This document shows, piece by piece, positions 1 through 6,457 of a stretch of DNA of 11,747 bases. How positions within the stretch are numbered: position 1 is the first letter of the stretch; every line of letters begins with the position of its first letter. Position numbers and translations under genes: made by a program. A model generated the notes under the pieces. It made no database searches. It had not been told where the DNA came from and worked only from the letters and a program-made list of their open reading frames with translations. The stretch lies in contig CANHOE010000046.1 of NCBI GenBank assembly GCA_947462175.1, positions 1 to 11,747 on the forward strand, written 5' to 3'. Source of the stretch: Burkholderiales bacterium (GTDB lineage Bacteria; Pseudomonadota; Gammaproteobacteria; Burkholderiales; Burkholderiaceae_C).

Positions 1-2
1 AG

Positions 3-641
3 GGGCACGCCGAACTGACCACCGATTGTTTTGCTTGCCACACGCCGCTGCGCGGCGCCACGGCAGAGCGCTGCATGGCCTGCCATGCGCGGGCCGACAT
101 CGGCCAGCGCACGACCAAGGGCACGGCCATCGTCCATGCCAAGCCGGTCGAGCTGTCGTTTCACCAGGAGTTGAACGATCCCGACTGCATGGCCTGCCAC
201 AGCGACCACGCGGGCCCGAAGCTGACGCAGCGCAGCCGCAAGCCCTTCTCGCATGCAATGCTGCGTTTGGCCAGCCGCAGCCAGTGCGAAACCTGCCACG
301 CGGCGCCGACCAACGACCTTCACAAGGCCCTGAGCGTCGGCTGCGGCACGTGCCACAAGACCGACGCCTGGAAGCCGGCCACCTTCGACCATGACAAGTT
401 CTTCCCGCTGGACAAGGACCACAACGCGACGTGCATCACCTGCCACGCCGGCATCAACTACAAGCAGTACACCTGCTACGGCTGCCACGAGCACACGCCG
501 GCCAACATGCAGGCCAAGCACCGGGAGGAGGTCGGGACCGAGAACTTCGACAACTGCGTGCGTTGCCACCGCAATGCCCTGGGCGAGGCCGAAGGCTCCG
601 GAGAAGGCAGTCGGGGCGGGAAACGTGGAGAGCGCGACTGA
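3..641 (+). CDS. Multihaem c-type cytochrome, 3' part (class III / doubled-CXXCH type)
   Basis: The reading frame is open from the window edge, so the start and any signal peptide lie upstream; 212 residues are visible. They hold eight CXXCH haem-binding sites, beginning at visible residues 9, 24, 62, 95, 114, 144, 158 and 185 (CFACH, CMACH twice, CETCH, CGTCH, CITCH, CYGCH, CVRCH). Many extra histidines lie between them (for example 45, 54, 69, 84, 107, 130, 140, 164, 173), which suits bis-His haem ligation as in cytochrome c3/c7-like proteins. Such proteins are periplasmic electron carriers or wires. The tail after the last haem is Gly-, Glu- and Arg-rich and probably flexible. It is followed 133 bp later by a monohaem cytochrome and a SulP transporter, which suggests a shared redox or anion-linked process, though the partner is unknown. 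The haem-protein call is secure; the pathway is not. Confidence 0.93.
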   Translation, partial: GHAELTTDCFACHTPLRGATAERCMACHARADIGQRTTKGTAIVHAKPVELSFHQELNDPDCMACHSDHAGPKLTQRSRKPFSHAMLRLASRSQCETCHAAPTNDLHKALSVGCGTCHKTDAWKPATFDHDKFFPLDKDHNATCITCHAGINYKQYTCYGCHEHTPANMQAKHREEVGTENFDNCVRCHRNALGEAEGSGEGSRGGKRGERD

Positions 642-650
642 AGCGCGTTG

Positions 651-708
651 CGACAGGCGCGCCTGACACCTGGAGGTGCCAGCGTTCGACAGCGCACCGA
701 CAGGCGCG
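651..708. repeat. 12-bp palindrome and 11-bp direct repeat between the cytochrome genes
   Basis: CAGGCGCGCCTG at 654-665 is a perfect 12-bp palindrome starting 13 nt after the multihaem cytochrome stop codon. The 11-mer CGACAGGCGCG occurs at 651-661 and again at 698-708. A further small inverted repeat, CACCT-GG-AGGTG, lies at 667-678. No T-run follows any of them, so this is not a convincing intrinsic terminator. It could be an operator for the downstream cytochrome-SulP pair or simply GC-rich spacer. Confidence 0.4.
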
Positions 709-765
709 GTGAAACGAACGAGATTGATGGCTGGGGCATTCGGGGACGACACATCGAATGGAGAC

Positions 766-770
766 GAGGG
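766..770 (+). promoter_or_regulatory. Ribosome binding site deciding the small cytochrome start
   Basis: GAGGG ends 4 nt before the ATG at 775. The frame is also open upstream to a GTG at 676, but only the ATG at 775 has this site and is directly followed by a signal peptide, so it is chosen. Confidence 0.6.
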
Positions 771-774
771 TCAA

Positions 775-1128
775 ATGAATGATCGGTCTGGATGGCTTCT
801 GCTCGCCGTCGCCATCTTCGCTCCGTCCGCGATGGCGCAATCCCGGGGCGAGTTGCTGTACGCGACGCATTGCATCTCCTGCCATACGACAGAGATGCAT
901 TGGCGCGACAAACGTTCGGCCAGTAACTGGATGGCACTCAAGGTCCAGGTTCGACGTTGGCAGGATGCAGCTTCGTTGGCGTGGAGCGATGGCGACATCC
1001 TGGACGTGTCTCGCTATCTCAACGAGAGCATCTATCACTTCGAGCAGATGGCGGATTCGGTTTCTTCGCTGAGCGTGGCTGGCGATGCGCCTGCCCCCAC
1101 GCCGACCCTGCCTGCTCCTCATCGCTAG
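775..1128 (+). CDS. Small exported monohaem cytochrome c
   Basis: This 117-aa protein begins with a clear Sec signal peptide (residues 1-21: charged start, hydrophobic stretch LLLAVAIFAPSAM, likely cleavage after AMA). One haem site, CISCH, sits at residues 33-37, early in the mature chain as in class I cytochromes. The mature protein is about 96 residues and ends in a Pro/Ala-rich tail with a TPTLPAP stretch. No Met lies at the usual class I distal position; His42, Met41 or Met53 are possible sixth ligands, so the axial ligand is open. It probably shuttles single electrons in the periplasm. The SulP gene starts 12 nt downstream, suggesting one transcript. No precise family could be assigned beyond cytochrome c. 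Confidence 0.85.
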   Translation: MNDRSGWLLLAVAIFAPSAMAQSRGELLYATHCISCHTTEMHWRDKRSASNWMALKVQVRRWQDAASLAWSDGDILDVSRYLNESIYHFEQMADSVSSLSVAGDAPAPTPTLPAPHR

Positions 1129-1140
1129 CTGCAGGGCGCT

Positions 1141-2967
1141 GTGAGCGAGGAAGCGCCGCCTACCGAAAGCTCGACAAAGGGTCGGGTGATCAGGCCGCGG
1201 TCGCCGCAGTCCGTCATCGGCTGGAGGCGGTGGTTTCCCGCGATACAAACCTTGCAGCACTACGAGATGGCGTGGCTGCGGCACGACCTCGTTGCCGGCC
1301 TGGCTTTGACAGCGGTTTTGCTGCCCGTCGGCATCGCCTATGCGGTCGCTGCCGGTGTTCCGGCGATCAGCGGTTTGTACGCGACCATCTTCGGCCTGCT
1401 GGCCTACGCCCTGTTCGGCCCGAGCCGTGTGCTCGTGCTCGGCCCCGACTCTTCCTTGGTCGCGTTGATTCTGGGCGTGGTGCTACCGCTGTCAGGCGGC
1501 GATGCGCAACGTGCCGTGGCACTGGCCGGAATGATGGCGCTCGTGTCCGGCATGCTGTGCATACTTGCCGGCACGGCGCGGCTGGGTTTCATCACGGAAT
1601 TGCTGTCCAAGCCCATCCGCTATGGCTACATGAATGGCATTGCCCTGACGGTGCTGGTCAGCCAATTGCCGACGCTGTTTGGATTCTCGGCCTCAGGTGA
1701 GGGCTTCCCAGACGAGATTCGCGCCTTGATCGATGGGCTGTTGGCTCACCGCTCAAACTGGGTTTCGTCGGCGCTTGGCGTCGGGACGCTGTCGGCGATT
1801 CTCCTGTTGAAGCGCTGGAAGCGCTTGCCAGGCGTTTTACTGGCTGTTGTCGGAGCCACTCTGATCGTCGTGTTGCTCAATCTGTCCACCAGCGCCGGGG
1901 TCCCGGTGTTGGGGCCCTTGCCGCAAGGGCTGCCGGCCATCTCGCTGCCAATGATCCGATCTGGCGACATCGTGCCGGTGTTGCTCGGTGGTCTGGCTGT
2001 GGCTCTGGTGTCGTTTGCCGACACGAGCATGCTGTCACGCGCCTATGCCGCACGTGTGGGCGCTGCCTCCGATCCGGATCAGGAGATGGTGGCACTGGGC
2101 GCGGCGAATCTGGCTGCTGGCCTTTTGCAGGGCATCCCCATCAGCGCAAGCGCATCACGCACGCCGGTGGCCGAGGCGGCGGGCGCGCAAACTCAACTGG
2201 CGGGCGTGGTTGGCGCCATGGCCGTGGCGGGTCTGCTGATGTGGGCGCCAAACCTGCTTGGAAGTCTGCCCAAGGCTGCGCTGGCGGCGGTGGTGATTGC
2301 GTCGGCTCTGGCGCTGTTCGAGATCAACGACCTCCGGCGCATCTACCGCATCCAGCGATGGGAGTTCTGGCTGTCGATCGGTTGCCTGATTGGGGTTGTT
2401 GTCCTCGGGGCGATCCCGGGCATCGGGCTCGCCATCGTGATCGCAGTGATCGAGTTTCTGTGGGATGGCTGGCGACCGCACTGCGCGGTGCTCGGGCGGG
2501 TTGACGGGGTCAAGGGTTACCACGACGTCACCCGGTATCCTGCCGCCCGCATCGTGCCGGGACTGGTGCTGTTCCGCTGGGATGCGCCGCTGTTCTTCGC
2601 CAACGCGGAGTTTTTCCGTGAAAGCGTGCTCGACGCGGTGTCCAACTCTCCAACGCCGGTGCGCTGGTTGGTCGTTGGTGCCGAGCCGATCACCAGCGTC
2701 GACGTGACTTCGTCCGATGTGCTGAGTGAACTCGACAGCACCCTGCGCCAAGCGGGCATCGACCTCTGCTTTGCCGAGATGAAAGACCCGGTCAAGGACA
2801 AACTCAAGCGCTTCGGACTTTTCTCGAGGCTCGGTGAGCAGCGCTTCTTTGCCACCATGGGCGAGGCCGTTGGCCGCTATCTTGAATCGGAGTCCGTCGC
2901 CTGGGTGGACTGGGAGGACCGTGCAGGGGACACGGCAAACGACACTGCTCGCGCATTGCTGCCATAG
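1141..2967 (+). CDS. SulP family inorganic anion transporter with STAS domain
   Basis: This 608-aa inner-membrane protein has the SulP layout: a cytoplasmic N-terminus of about 45 residues, a multi-pass membrane core (about residues 48-445), and a C-terminal STAS domain (about 458-585). The SulP signature region is recognisable at about residues 60-105 (PVGIAYAVAAGVPAISGLYA, then LFGPSRVLVLGPDSS). The stretch ISASASRTPVAEAAGA and the STAS segment ITSVDVTSSDVLSEL place it in the bacterial subgroup with an SRT-VAE-AGA core motif. SulP proteins move sulfate, bicarbonate, chloride or related anions; the substrate cannot be read from sequence, and 'sulfate permease' would be over-precise. The start is GTG with a modest AGGG 4 nt upstream and 12 nt after the cytochrome stop. 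Its cytochrome neighbours hint at a link to respiration or sulfur oxidation, which is inference. Confidence 0.93.
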   Translation: MSEEAPPTESSTKGRVIRPRSPQSVIGWRRWFPAIQTLQHYEMAWLRHDLVAGLALTAVLLPVGIAYAVAAGVPAISGLYATIFGLLAYALFGPSRVLVLGPDSSLVALILGVVLPLSGGDAQRAVALAGMMALVSGMLCILAGTARLGFITELLSKPIRYGYMNGIALTVLVSQLPTLFGFSASGEGFPDEIRALIDGLLAHRSNWVSSALGVGTLSAILLLKRWKRLPGVLLAVVGATLIVVLLNLSTSAGVPVLGPLPQGLPAISLPMIRSGDIVPVLLGGLAVALVSFADTSMLSRAYAARVGAASDPDQEMVALGAANLAAGLLQGIPISASASRTPVAEAAGAQTQLAGVVGAMAVAGLLMWAPNLLGSLPKAALAAVVIASALALFEINDLRRIYRIQRWEFWLSIGCLIGVVVLGAIPGIGLAIVIAVIEFLWDGWRPHCAVLGRVDGVKGYHDVTRYPAARIVPGLVLFRWDAPLFFANAEFFRESVLDAVSNSPTPVRWLVVGAEPITSVDVTSSDVLSELDSTLRQAGIDLCFAEMKDPVKDKLKRFGLFSRLGEQRFFATMGEAVGRYLESESVAWVDWEDRAGDTANDTARALLP

Positions 2968-3002
2968 CCAAGAATGCGGGTCTTGATTGGCCTGGCCTTC
3001 CG

Positions 3003-4091
3003 TCAGCTGTCCCGCATCAAGGCCACGCCCTTGATCTGTGCGTGCAGCACATCGCCGGGTTGCAGATTCAGCGCATCCAGGCTCCTGTTGGTGATGCGTG
3101 CCAGCAGCGTCCAGCAGGCTCGCTGGTCACCGTGCCCAACCCGCAGGCTGAGCAGCGCGGTGCTGGGCTCATGTTGCACGCTGTCGATCACCACCGGCAG
3201 CACGTTGAGGATGCTGGTCTCGGCGGGTCGCTGTCGCGTCACGCTGACATCGCGGGCCAGGATGCGTGCTCGCACCGGTTGGCCCGGCGACGCTGAAGAG
3301 GGGCCGACCCACAGTGAGCTGTCTCGGTATGCGATGCGAGTCATGTGGTGCAAGTCGTCGTGCTCGGCCACTTCGGCGGTGATCACCACGCCCGCGTCGT
3401 CGAGCCGGGCCAGTGGCAGGTCGGCGCGCGCCATCAGGTCGGTCAGCGCCCCGGCCGCGTCGACGCGCCCATCGCGCATCAGAACGAGGTGGTGCGCCAG
3501 TCGGGCGACCTCGTCCATGGCATGGGTGACGTAGACGATCGGCAGCGCCAGTTCGCGGTGCAGGCGCTCGAGATACGGCAGGATCTCGGCCTTGCGCGCG
3601 GCGTCCAGCGCGGCCAGCGGCTCGTCCATCAGCAGCAGCCGCGCGCCGGTCGCCAGCGCGCGGGCGATCGCCACGCGTTGCCGTTCCCCGCCCGACAGCG
3701 TGGTCGGGCGCCGCAACTGCAGGTGCCCGATACCCAGCAGTTCAATCACCGCGTCGAGTGCGATGCGATCACGCTCGCCCGCGGCGCGCTTTCGCCCGTA
3801 GTTCAGGTTGCCGCGCACATCGAGGTGCGGGAACAGCGCGGCGTCCTGGATCACATAGCCAAGCGGCCGGCGGTGCGTGGGCACGAAGCAGCCGGTGGCG
3901 TCGTCCTGCCAGATTTCGTCGTCCAGTGCGACGCGGCCTGCAGCGCGCTCGAGCCCCGCCAGTGCACGCAGCACGGTGGTCTTGCCGCAGCCCGAGGGGC
4001 CGAACAGCGCGGTGATGCCTTGCGACGGCAGCGCGAGCGCGACATCGAGCAGGAAGTCGCGCCGCGCCAGGTGCAAGCGCACGTCGATCAT
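3003..4091 (-). CDS. modC: Molybdate ABC transporter, ATP-binding protein ModC
   Basis: This 362-aa cytoplasmic ATPase energises molybdate import. An ABC domain fills residues 1-230: Walker A GPSGCGKTT at 31-39, Q-loop YVIQDAALFPH at 79-89, signature LSGGERQRVAIARAL at 132-146, Walker B LLLMDEPLAALD at 152-163 and switch His190. A C-terminal TOBE/Mop-like domain (about 290-358) carries SILNVLP and AQIKGVALM, typical of ModC oxyanion-binding regulatory domains. The length matches the family (about 350-365 aa). The start ATG overlaps the modB stop in an ATGA arrangement (4088-4091), with GGAG 6 nt upstream inside modB, so translation is probably coupled. The gene is convergent with SulP across a 35-bp gap. 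No key residue is missing. Confidence 0.96.
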   Translation of the reverse strand: MIDVRLHLARRDFLLDVALALPSQGITALFGPSGCGKTTVLRALAGLERAAGRVALDDEIWQDDATGCFVPTHRRPLGYVIQDAALFPHLDVRGNLNYGRKRAAGERDRIALDAVIELLGIGHLQLRRPTTLSGGERQRVAIARALATGARLLLMDEPLAALDAARKAEILPYLERLHRELALPIVYVTHAMDEVARLAHHLVLMRDGRVDAAGALTDLMARADLPLARLDDAGVVITAEVAEHDDLHHMTRIAYRDSSLWVGPSSASPGQPVRARILARDVSVTRQRPAETSILNVLPVVIDSVQHEPSTALLSLRVGHGDQRACWTLLARITNRSLDALNLQPGDVLHAQIKGVALMRDS

Positions 4092-4780
4092 CTGGCGCTC
4101 CGCGCCTCATCGTTGCGCACGGGCCGGTTGACCACGTACAGCGTCACCAGCACCACCAGCGCAAACACCACCATGCCGGCTGCCAGCCGATGCGCTTCGG
4201 CGAATTCGGCTGCCTCGACATGGTCGTACAGCGCCACCGACAGCACGCGCGTCTCCCCCGGGATGTTGCCGCCGATCATCAGCACCACGCCGAATTCGCC
4301 CACCGTGTGCGCGAAACCCAGCACGCTGGCCGTGACGAAGCCGGGCCGCGCCAGCGGCAGCGCCACGCTGGTGAAGCGATCCCACGGCGACGCACGCAGC
4401 GTGGCTGCGGCTTCCAGCAGGCTCTCGGGGATGGCCTCGAAGGCTTGCTGCAGCGGCTGCACGACGAAGGGCATCGAGTACAGCACGGACGCGACGACGA
4501 GTCCGCCAAAGGTGAAGGGCAGGCGTCCGATGCCCAGCCACTGGGTGAACTGCCCGACCGGCCCGTGAGGCCCCATCAAAAGCAGCAAATAGAAACCGAG
4601 CACCGTCGGCGGCAGCACCATCGGCATCGCGATCAGCGAAGCCCACAGCGGCTTCCAAGCCGACCCCGTGCGTGCCAGTCGCCAGGCGATGGGTGTGCCG
4701 ATCAGCAGCAGCAACAGCGTGCTCAGGCCCGCCAACTCGGCGGTGAGCTGGATCGCTGCCCAGGTCTCGGTACTCACCAT
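4088..4780 (-). CDS. modB: Molybdate ABC transporter permease ModB
   Basis: This 230-aa inner-membrane permease forms the molybdate channel with ModC on the cytoplasmic side and ModA outside. About five hydrophobic segments are visible, including about 13-33, 45-70, 92-110, 147-170 and 200-217. The cytoplasmic coupling motif EAAATLRASPWDRFTSVALPLARPG (residues 123-147, quoted here by its EAA start and LPLARPG end) is the EAA loop that docks on the ATPase. The length fits the ModB family (about 225-230 aa). It begins 28 nt after the modA stop with only a weak ribosome site (GAG), so it may depend on translation of modA. It overlaps modC by 4 nt. Confidence 0.95.
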   Translation of the reverse strand: MVSTETWAAIQLTAELAGLSTLLLLLIGTPIAWRLARTGSAWKPLWASLIAMPMVLPPTVLGFYLLLLMGPHGPVGQFTQWLGIGRLPFTFGGLVVASVLYSMPFVVQPLQQAFEAIPESLLEAAATLRASPWDRFTSVALPLARPGFVTASVLGFAHTVGEFGVVLMIGGNIPGETRVLSVALYDHVEAAEFAEAHRLAAGMVVFALVVLVTLYVVNRPVRNDEARSAR

Positions 4781-4808
4781 GCCGTGACTCGCGCAGAAAT
4801 GAAGCGGT

Positions 4809-5573
4809 TCATGGTCCGTAGCCGTACGACTGGATCACCGCCTGGGCCGCAGGACTCTTCAAATAGGCCAGCAAGGCCGCAGCGGCCGGGTTCTTCTCGC
4901 CCGTCTTCAGCAGCACCACGTCCTGGCGGATCTCGCCGTACAGCGCGGGCGGCACCAGCCAGTACGAGCCCGTCAACGGCTTGCCGGGAGTCGCCACCTG
5001 CGACAACGCGACAAAGCCCAATTCAGCATTGCCGGTCGCGACGAACTGATAGGCCTGCGCGATGCTTTCGGCGGTCACCAGTTTCGGCGCCACTGCCTCG
5101 CTCAGGCCGCGCGCCTTCAGCACCTCGACGCCGGCCCGCCCGTAGGGCGCCAGCTTCGGGTTTGCGATCGCGAGGTGGTTGTAGGCGCCTGAGGCGAGCA
5201 CCGCGCCCTGGTCATCGACGTATCCGGGCTGCGCACTCCACAGCACCAGCTTGCCGATCCCGTAGGTGAAGTTGCTGCCGGCCACGCCGTGGCCCTCGGC
5301 GATCAGCTTGCGCGGGATTTCATCGTCGGCGGCGATCAGCACCTCGAACGGCGCGCCGGAGACGATCTGCGAGTAAAACTTGCCGGTGGCGCCCGACGAC
5401 ACCCTCAGGGTATGGCCGGTGCTGGCCGTGAAGCCTTCACCGATCTTCGCCAGCGGGCCGGCGAAGTTGGCAGCCACGGCCGCTGTGACCTCCGCGGCGC
5501 TCGCATTCACCGAGAGCGCAGCGCCGGCGGTGGCGATCCACGCCGACAGAGCTCGGGTCCTCAGAGTCCTCAA
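4809..5573 (-). CDS. modA: Molybdate-binding periplasmic protein ModA
   Basis: This 254-aa solute-binding protein captures molybdate (and usually tungstate) in the periplasm and delivers it to ModBC. Residues 1-27 form a signal peptide with probable cleavage after ASA. The mature start VTAAVAANFAGPLAKI and the segment RVSSGATGKFYSQIVSGAPF are typical of ModA; the Ser residues in these regions are family oxyanion ligands. ANPKLAPYGRAGVEVL (about 117-132) and YGYGP at the C-terminus are also typical. The start is TTG at 5571-5573, chosen because AAGGAG (complement of 5581-5586) lies 7 nt upstream and the signal peptide follows at once. I see no in-frame ATG that would keep the signal peptide. 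It is the first gene of modABC; no modE gene is in the window. Confidence 0.95.
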   Translation of the reverse strand: MRTLRTRALSAWIATAGAALSVNASAAEVTAAVAANFAGPLAKIGEGFTASTGHTLRVSSGATGKFYSQIVSGAPFEVLIAADDEIPRKLIAEGHGVAGSNFTYGIGKLVLWSAQPGYVDDQGAVLASGAYNHLAIANPKLAPYGRAGVEVLKARGLSEAVAPKLVTAESIAQAYQFVATGNAELGFVALSQVATPGKPLTGSYWLVPPALYGEIRQDVVLLKTGEKNPAAAALLAYLKSPAAQAVIQSYGYGP

Positions 5574-5580
5574 GTCACGG

Positions 5581-5586
5581 CTCCTT
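5581..5586 (-). promoter_or_regulatory. Strong Shine-Dalgarno for the TTG start of modA
   Basis: On the - strand AAGGAG lies 7 nt before TTG at 5573. Its first three bases are the end of a hairpin arm (5584-5592), so the site may be partly masked when the hairpin is folded. Confidence 0.65.
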
Positions 5587-5611
5587 GGCGGTTCGGTCGA
5601 GCACCGCCAAG
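5584..5611 (-). repeat. 9-bp perfect inverted repeat touching the modA ribosome site
   Basis: On the + strand CTTGGCGGT (5584-5592) and ACCGCCAAG (5603-5611) are perfect complements around a 10-nt loop. In modA mRNA the 3' arm ends within the Shine-Dalgarno. It may act as a translational control hairpin or as a protein operator. It does not resemble the ModE-box consensus with its TATA-rich arms. Confidence 0.6.
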
Positions 5612-5628
5612 ATCACGCTAGCCGCCTT

Positions 5629-5699
5629 GAAAGCCGCACAGTCCCTCGCTCCGATGGCCAGGCCGGATGAGGCGACCGGTCTGGCAAGGTGCGGCTCTC
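5629..5699 (-). ncRNA. Candidate structured leader upstream of modABC
   Basis: In modA-sense RNA, 5699-5689 can pair with 5639-5629 as an 11-bp outer stem (core AGCCGCAC with GTGCGGCT, plus one G-U wobble). Nested inside, 5685-5676 (GCCAGACCGG) pairs with 5666-5657 (CCGGCCTGGC) apart from one A-C mismatch around a 9-nt loop. The hairpin at the ribosome site follows 18 nt downstream of the outer stem. This aptamer-then-expression-platform layout would suit a riboswitch. Moco-type RNAs are known upstream of molybdate genes in other bacteria, but I could not match the conserved Moco core here. The call is structural only. Confidence 0.35.
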
Positions 5700-5768
5700 A
5701 GAGGCTTCTCCGTGATCTGTGTCCTGCGATGACCAATGACGCATCTCAGACGGAGCTATTCAGCCATG

Positions 5769-6101
5769 CTACGGTCGCGACTGGAGCGAGAGTTTGCCCA
5801 GCAATTGCATGGTCATCATCTCGGCCGACACGGCACTCTCGAGCGAGGAGCGTGACAGCCCTGACAGCTCGTAATGCATGTTCTCGTACAACTCGGCGGT
5901 CGACGGGTAGGTGTTCAGCACGGCGGTCAACGCATCGTCGGGCAGCTTGTCCGTCAAGGCGTCTTTGAGCCGGGACACCACGATCTGATACTGACCGGCA
6001 TCGATCGGGTGGCCGCTGCGATCGATCCGCTCCAGCAGGTGGGCGAGTGCAGCGGCCGTGTTGACGGAACTGCGAGTTGTCTGGACTTGGGATGTGGACA
6101 T
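5769..6101 (-). CDS. Uncharacterised 110-aa protein
   Basis: I do not recognise a named family. The chain is soluble, without signal peptide, membrane segment or cysteine, and appears largely alpha-helical, with segments such as ALAHLLERIDRS, QIVVSRLKDALTDKL and the Ser/Met-rich end SAEMMTMQLLGKLSLQSRP. The start ATG at 6099-6101 is preferred because GGGAG lies 6 nt upstream (complement of 6108-6112). A start nine codons earlier (6128) has no comparable ribosome site. Codon use looks native. It is transcribed toward modABC, with 195 bp between its stop and the modA start. Calling it real rests on the good ribosome site and a plausible protein composition. Confidence 0.7.
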   Translation of the reverse strand: MSTSQVQTTRSSVNTAAALAHLLERIDRSGHPIDAGQYQIVVSRLKDALTDKLPDDALTAVLNTYPSTAELYENMHYELSGLSRSSLESAVSAEMMTMQLLGKLSLQSRP

Positions 6102-6135
6102 GCTGGACTCCCTTCGTGTCAATGTCATCGGAACA

Positions 6136-6147
6136 GCATGTACATGC
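6136..6147. repeat. 12-bp perfect palindrome GCATGTACATGC
   Basis: This lies 34 bp upstream of the start of the 110-aa protein gene. The size and symmetry suit a dimeric regulator site, but no regulator is identified. Confidence 0.4.
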
Positions 6148-6186
6148 GGGCACGTGACCGGAAGTCAAGCAGCCAGGCCGACGAAG

Positions 6187-6207
6187 GATGGGCGTACTCC
6201 GCCCATC
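6187..6207 (-). terminator. Hairpin downstream of the 46-aa gene, possible weak terminator
   Basis: GATGGGCG and CGCCCATC form a perfect 8-bp stem with a 5-nt loop, 28 nt past the stop of the small - strand gene. On the - strand it is followed by CCTTCG rather than a T-run, so intrinsic termination would be poor. It could equally be an operator. Confidence 0.3.
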
Positions 6208-6218
6208 GACGTGCGACG

Positions 6219-6230
6219 ACCTGGCCAGGT
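6219..6230. repeat. 12-bp perfect palindrome ACCTGGCCAGGT
   Basis: A perfect palindrome without a spacer, 5 bp from the stop codon of the 46-aa gene. It is one of four palindromic elements in the 356 bp between the 110-aa gene and terB. Confidence 0.35.
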
Positions 6231-6235
6231 GTCAT

Positions 6236-6376
6236 TCAGGCGGCGGCTTGCTGCGCAGGGCTGGCGGCCGTATTCGTTTCGCTGCCGGCTGGGCTGCGCT
6301 GCTTGGCTTGCCGCTTCAAGGCCTTCGCCCGTTTTTGCTTTTGTCTGCGGATACCGCGGTCTTTGTCAGCGCTCAT
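6236..6376 (-). CDS. Probable small basic protein, 46 aa
   Basis: The frame encodes a lysine/arginine-rich, probably helical N-terminal half (MSADKDRGIRRQKQKRAKAL, then KRQAKQR) and an Ala/Gln/Pro-rich tail ending AAA. The ATG at 6374-6376 is preferred; the frame stays open upstream to 6535, but that extension overlaps the terB start and looks non-coding. Only a weak GAG ribosome site is present. So many Lys codons in a high-GC region argue for selection on the protein. The charge suggests nucleic-acid or ribosome contact, which is inference. It could be chance. Confidence 0.45.
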   Translation of the reverse strand: MSADKDRGIRRQKQKRAKALKRQAKQRSPAGSETNTAASPAQQAAA

Positions 6377-6417
6377 GTCGATCTCGTGTGGTTGGATGAA
6401 GGGGAACACGGGGGCTT

Positions 6418-6431
6418 GCCTGACCTCAGGC
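6418..6431. repeat. Inverted repeat GCCTGA-CC-TCAGGC upstream of terB
   Basis: Perfect 6-bp arms with a 2-bp spacer, ending 26 bp before the terB ATG and lying between two divergent starts (6376 - strand, 6458 + strand). A plausible operator; no regulator is known. Confidence 0.35.
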
Positions 6432-6457
6432 TCACCGCCACGTGCCATCATTTGAGC

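Noticed and set aside
454..1284. 276-codon - strand frame opposite the cytochrome genes
   Set aside because: It is antisense to haem-binding reading frames with clear motifs and has a shadow-like Arg/Pro/Cys-rich composition.
2969..2985. Small hairpin CAAGA/TCTTG between the SulP gene and modC
   Set aside because: Only five pairs and no T-run; too weak to call a terminator.
3345..4568. Long + strand open frame (407 codons) opposite modC and modB
   Set aside because: It is antisense to two well-supported genes, its translation is Arg/Gln/His-rich with no domain, and such frames are expected opposite high-GC genes.
4778..4812. Short frame starting with ATG overlapping the modA stop (ATGA)
   Set aside because: It ends after 12 codons, out of frame with modB; with no ribosome site evidence it is most likely chance.
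5574..5768. Search for a ModE box upstream of modA
   Set aside because: No pair of TATA-rich half-sites is present; the inverted repeats here are GC-rich and differ from the ModE consensus.
6117..6122. Perfect -35 hexamer TTGACA on the - strand before the 110-aa gene
   Set aside because: A partner -10 at normal spacing would fall inside the coding start (about 6094-6099), so it cannot drive the ATG at 6101.
6188..6457. Upstream extension of the TerB-like gene
   Set aside because: The added 90 residues resemble no TerB N-terminus and run antisense to the probable 46-aa gene; ATG 6458 gives the normal start.
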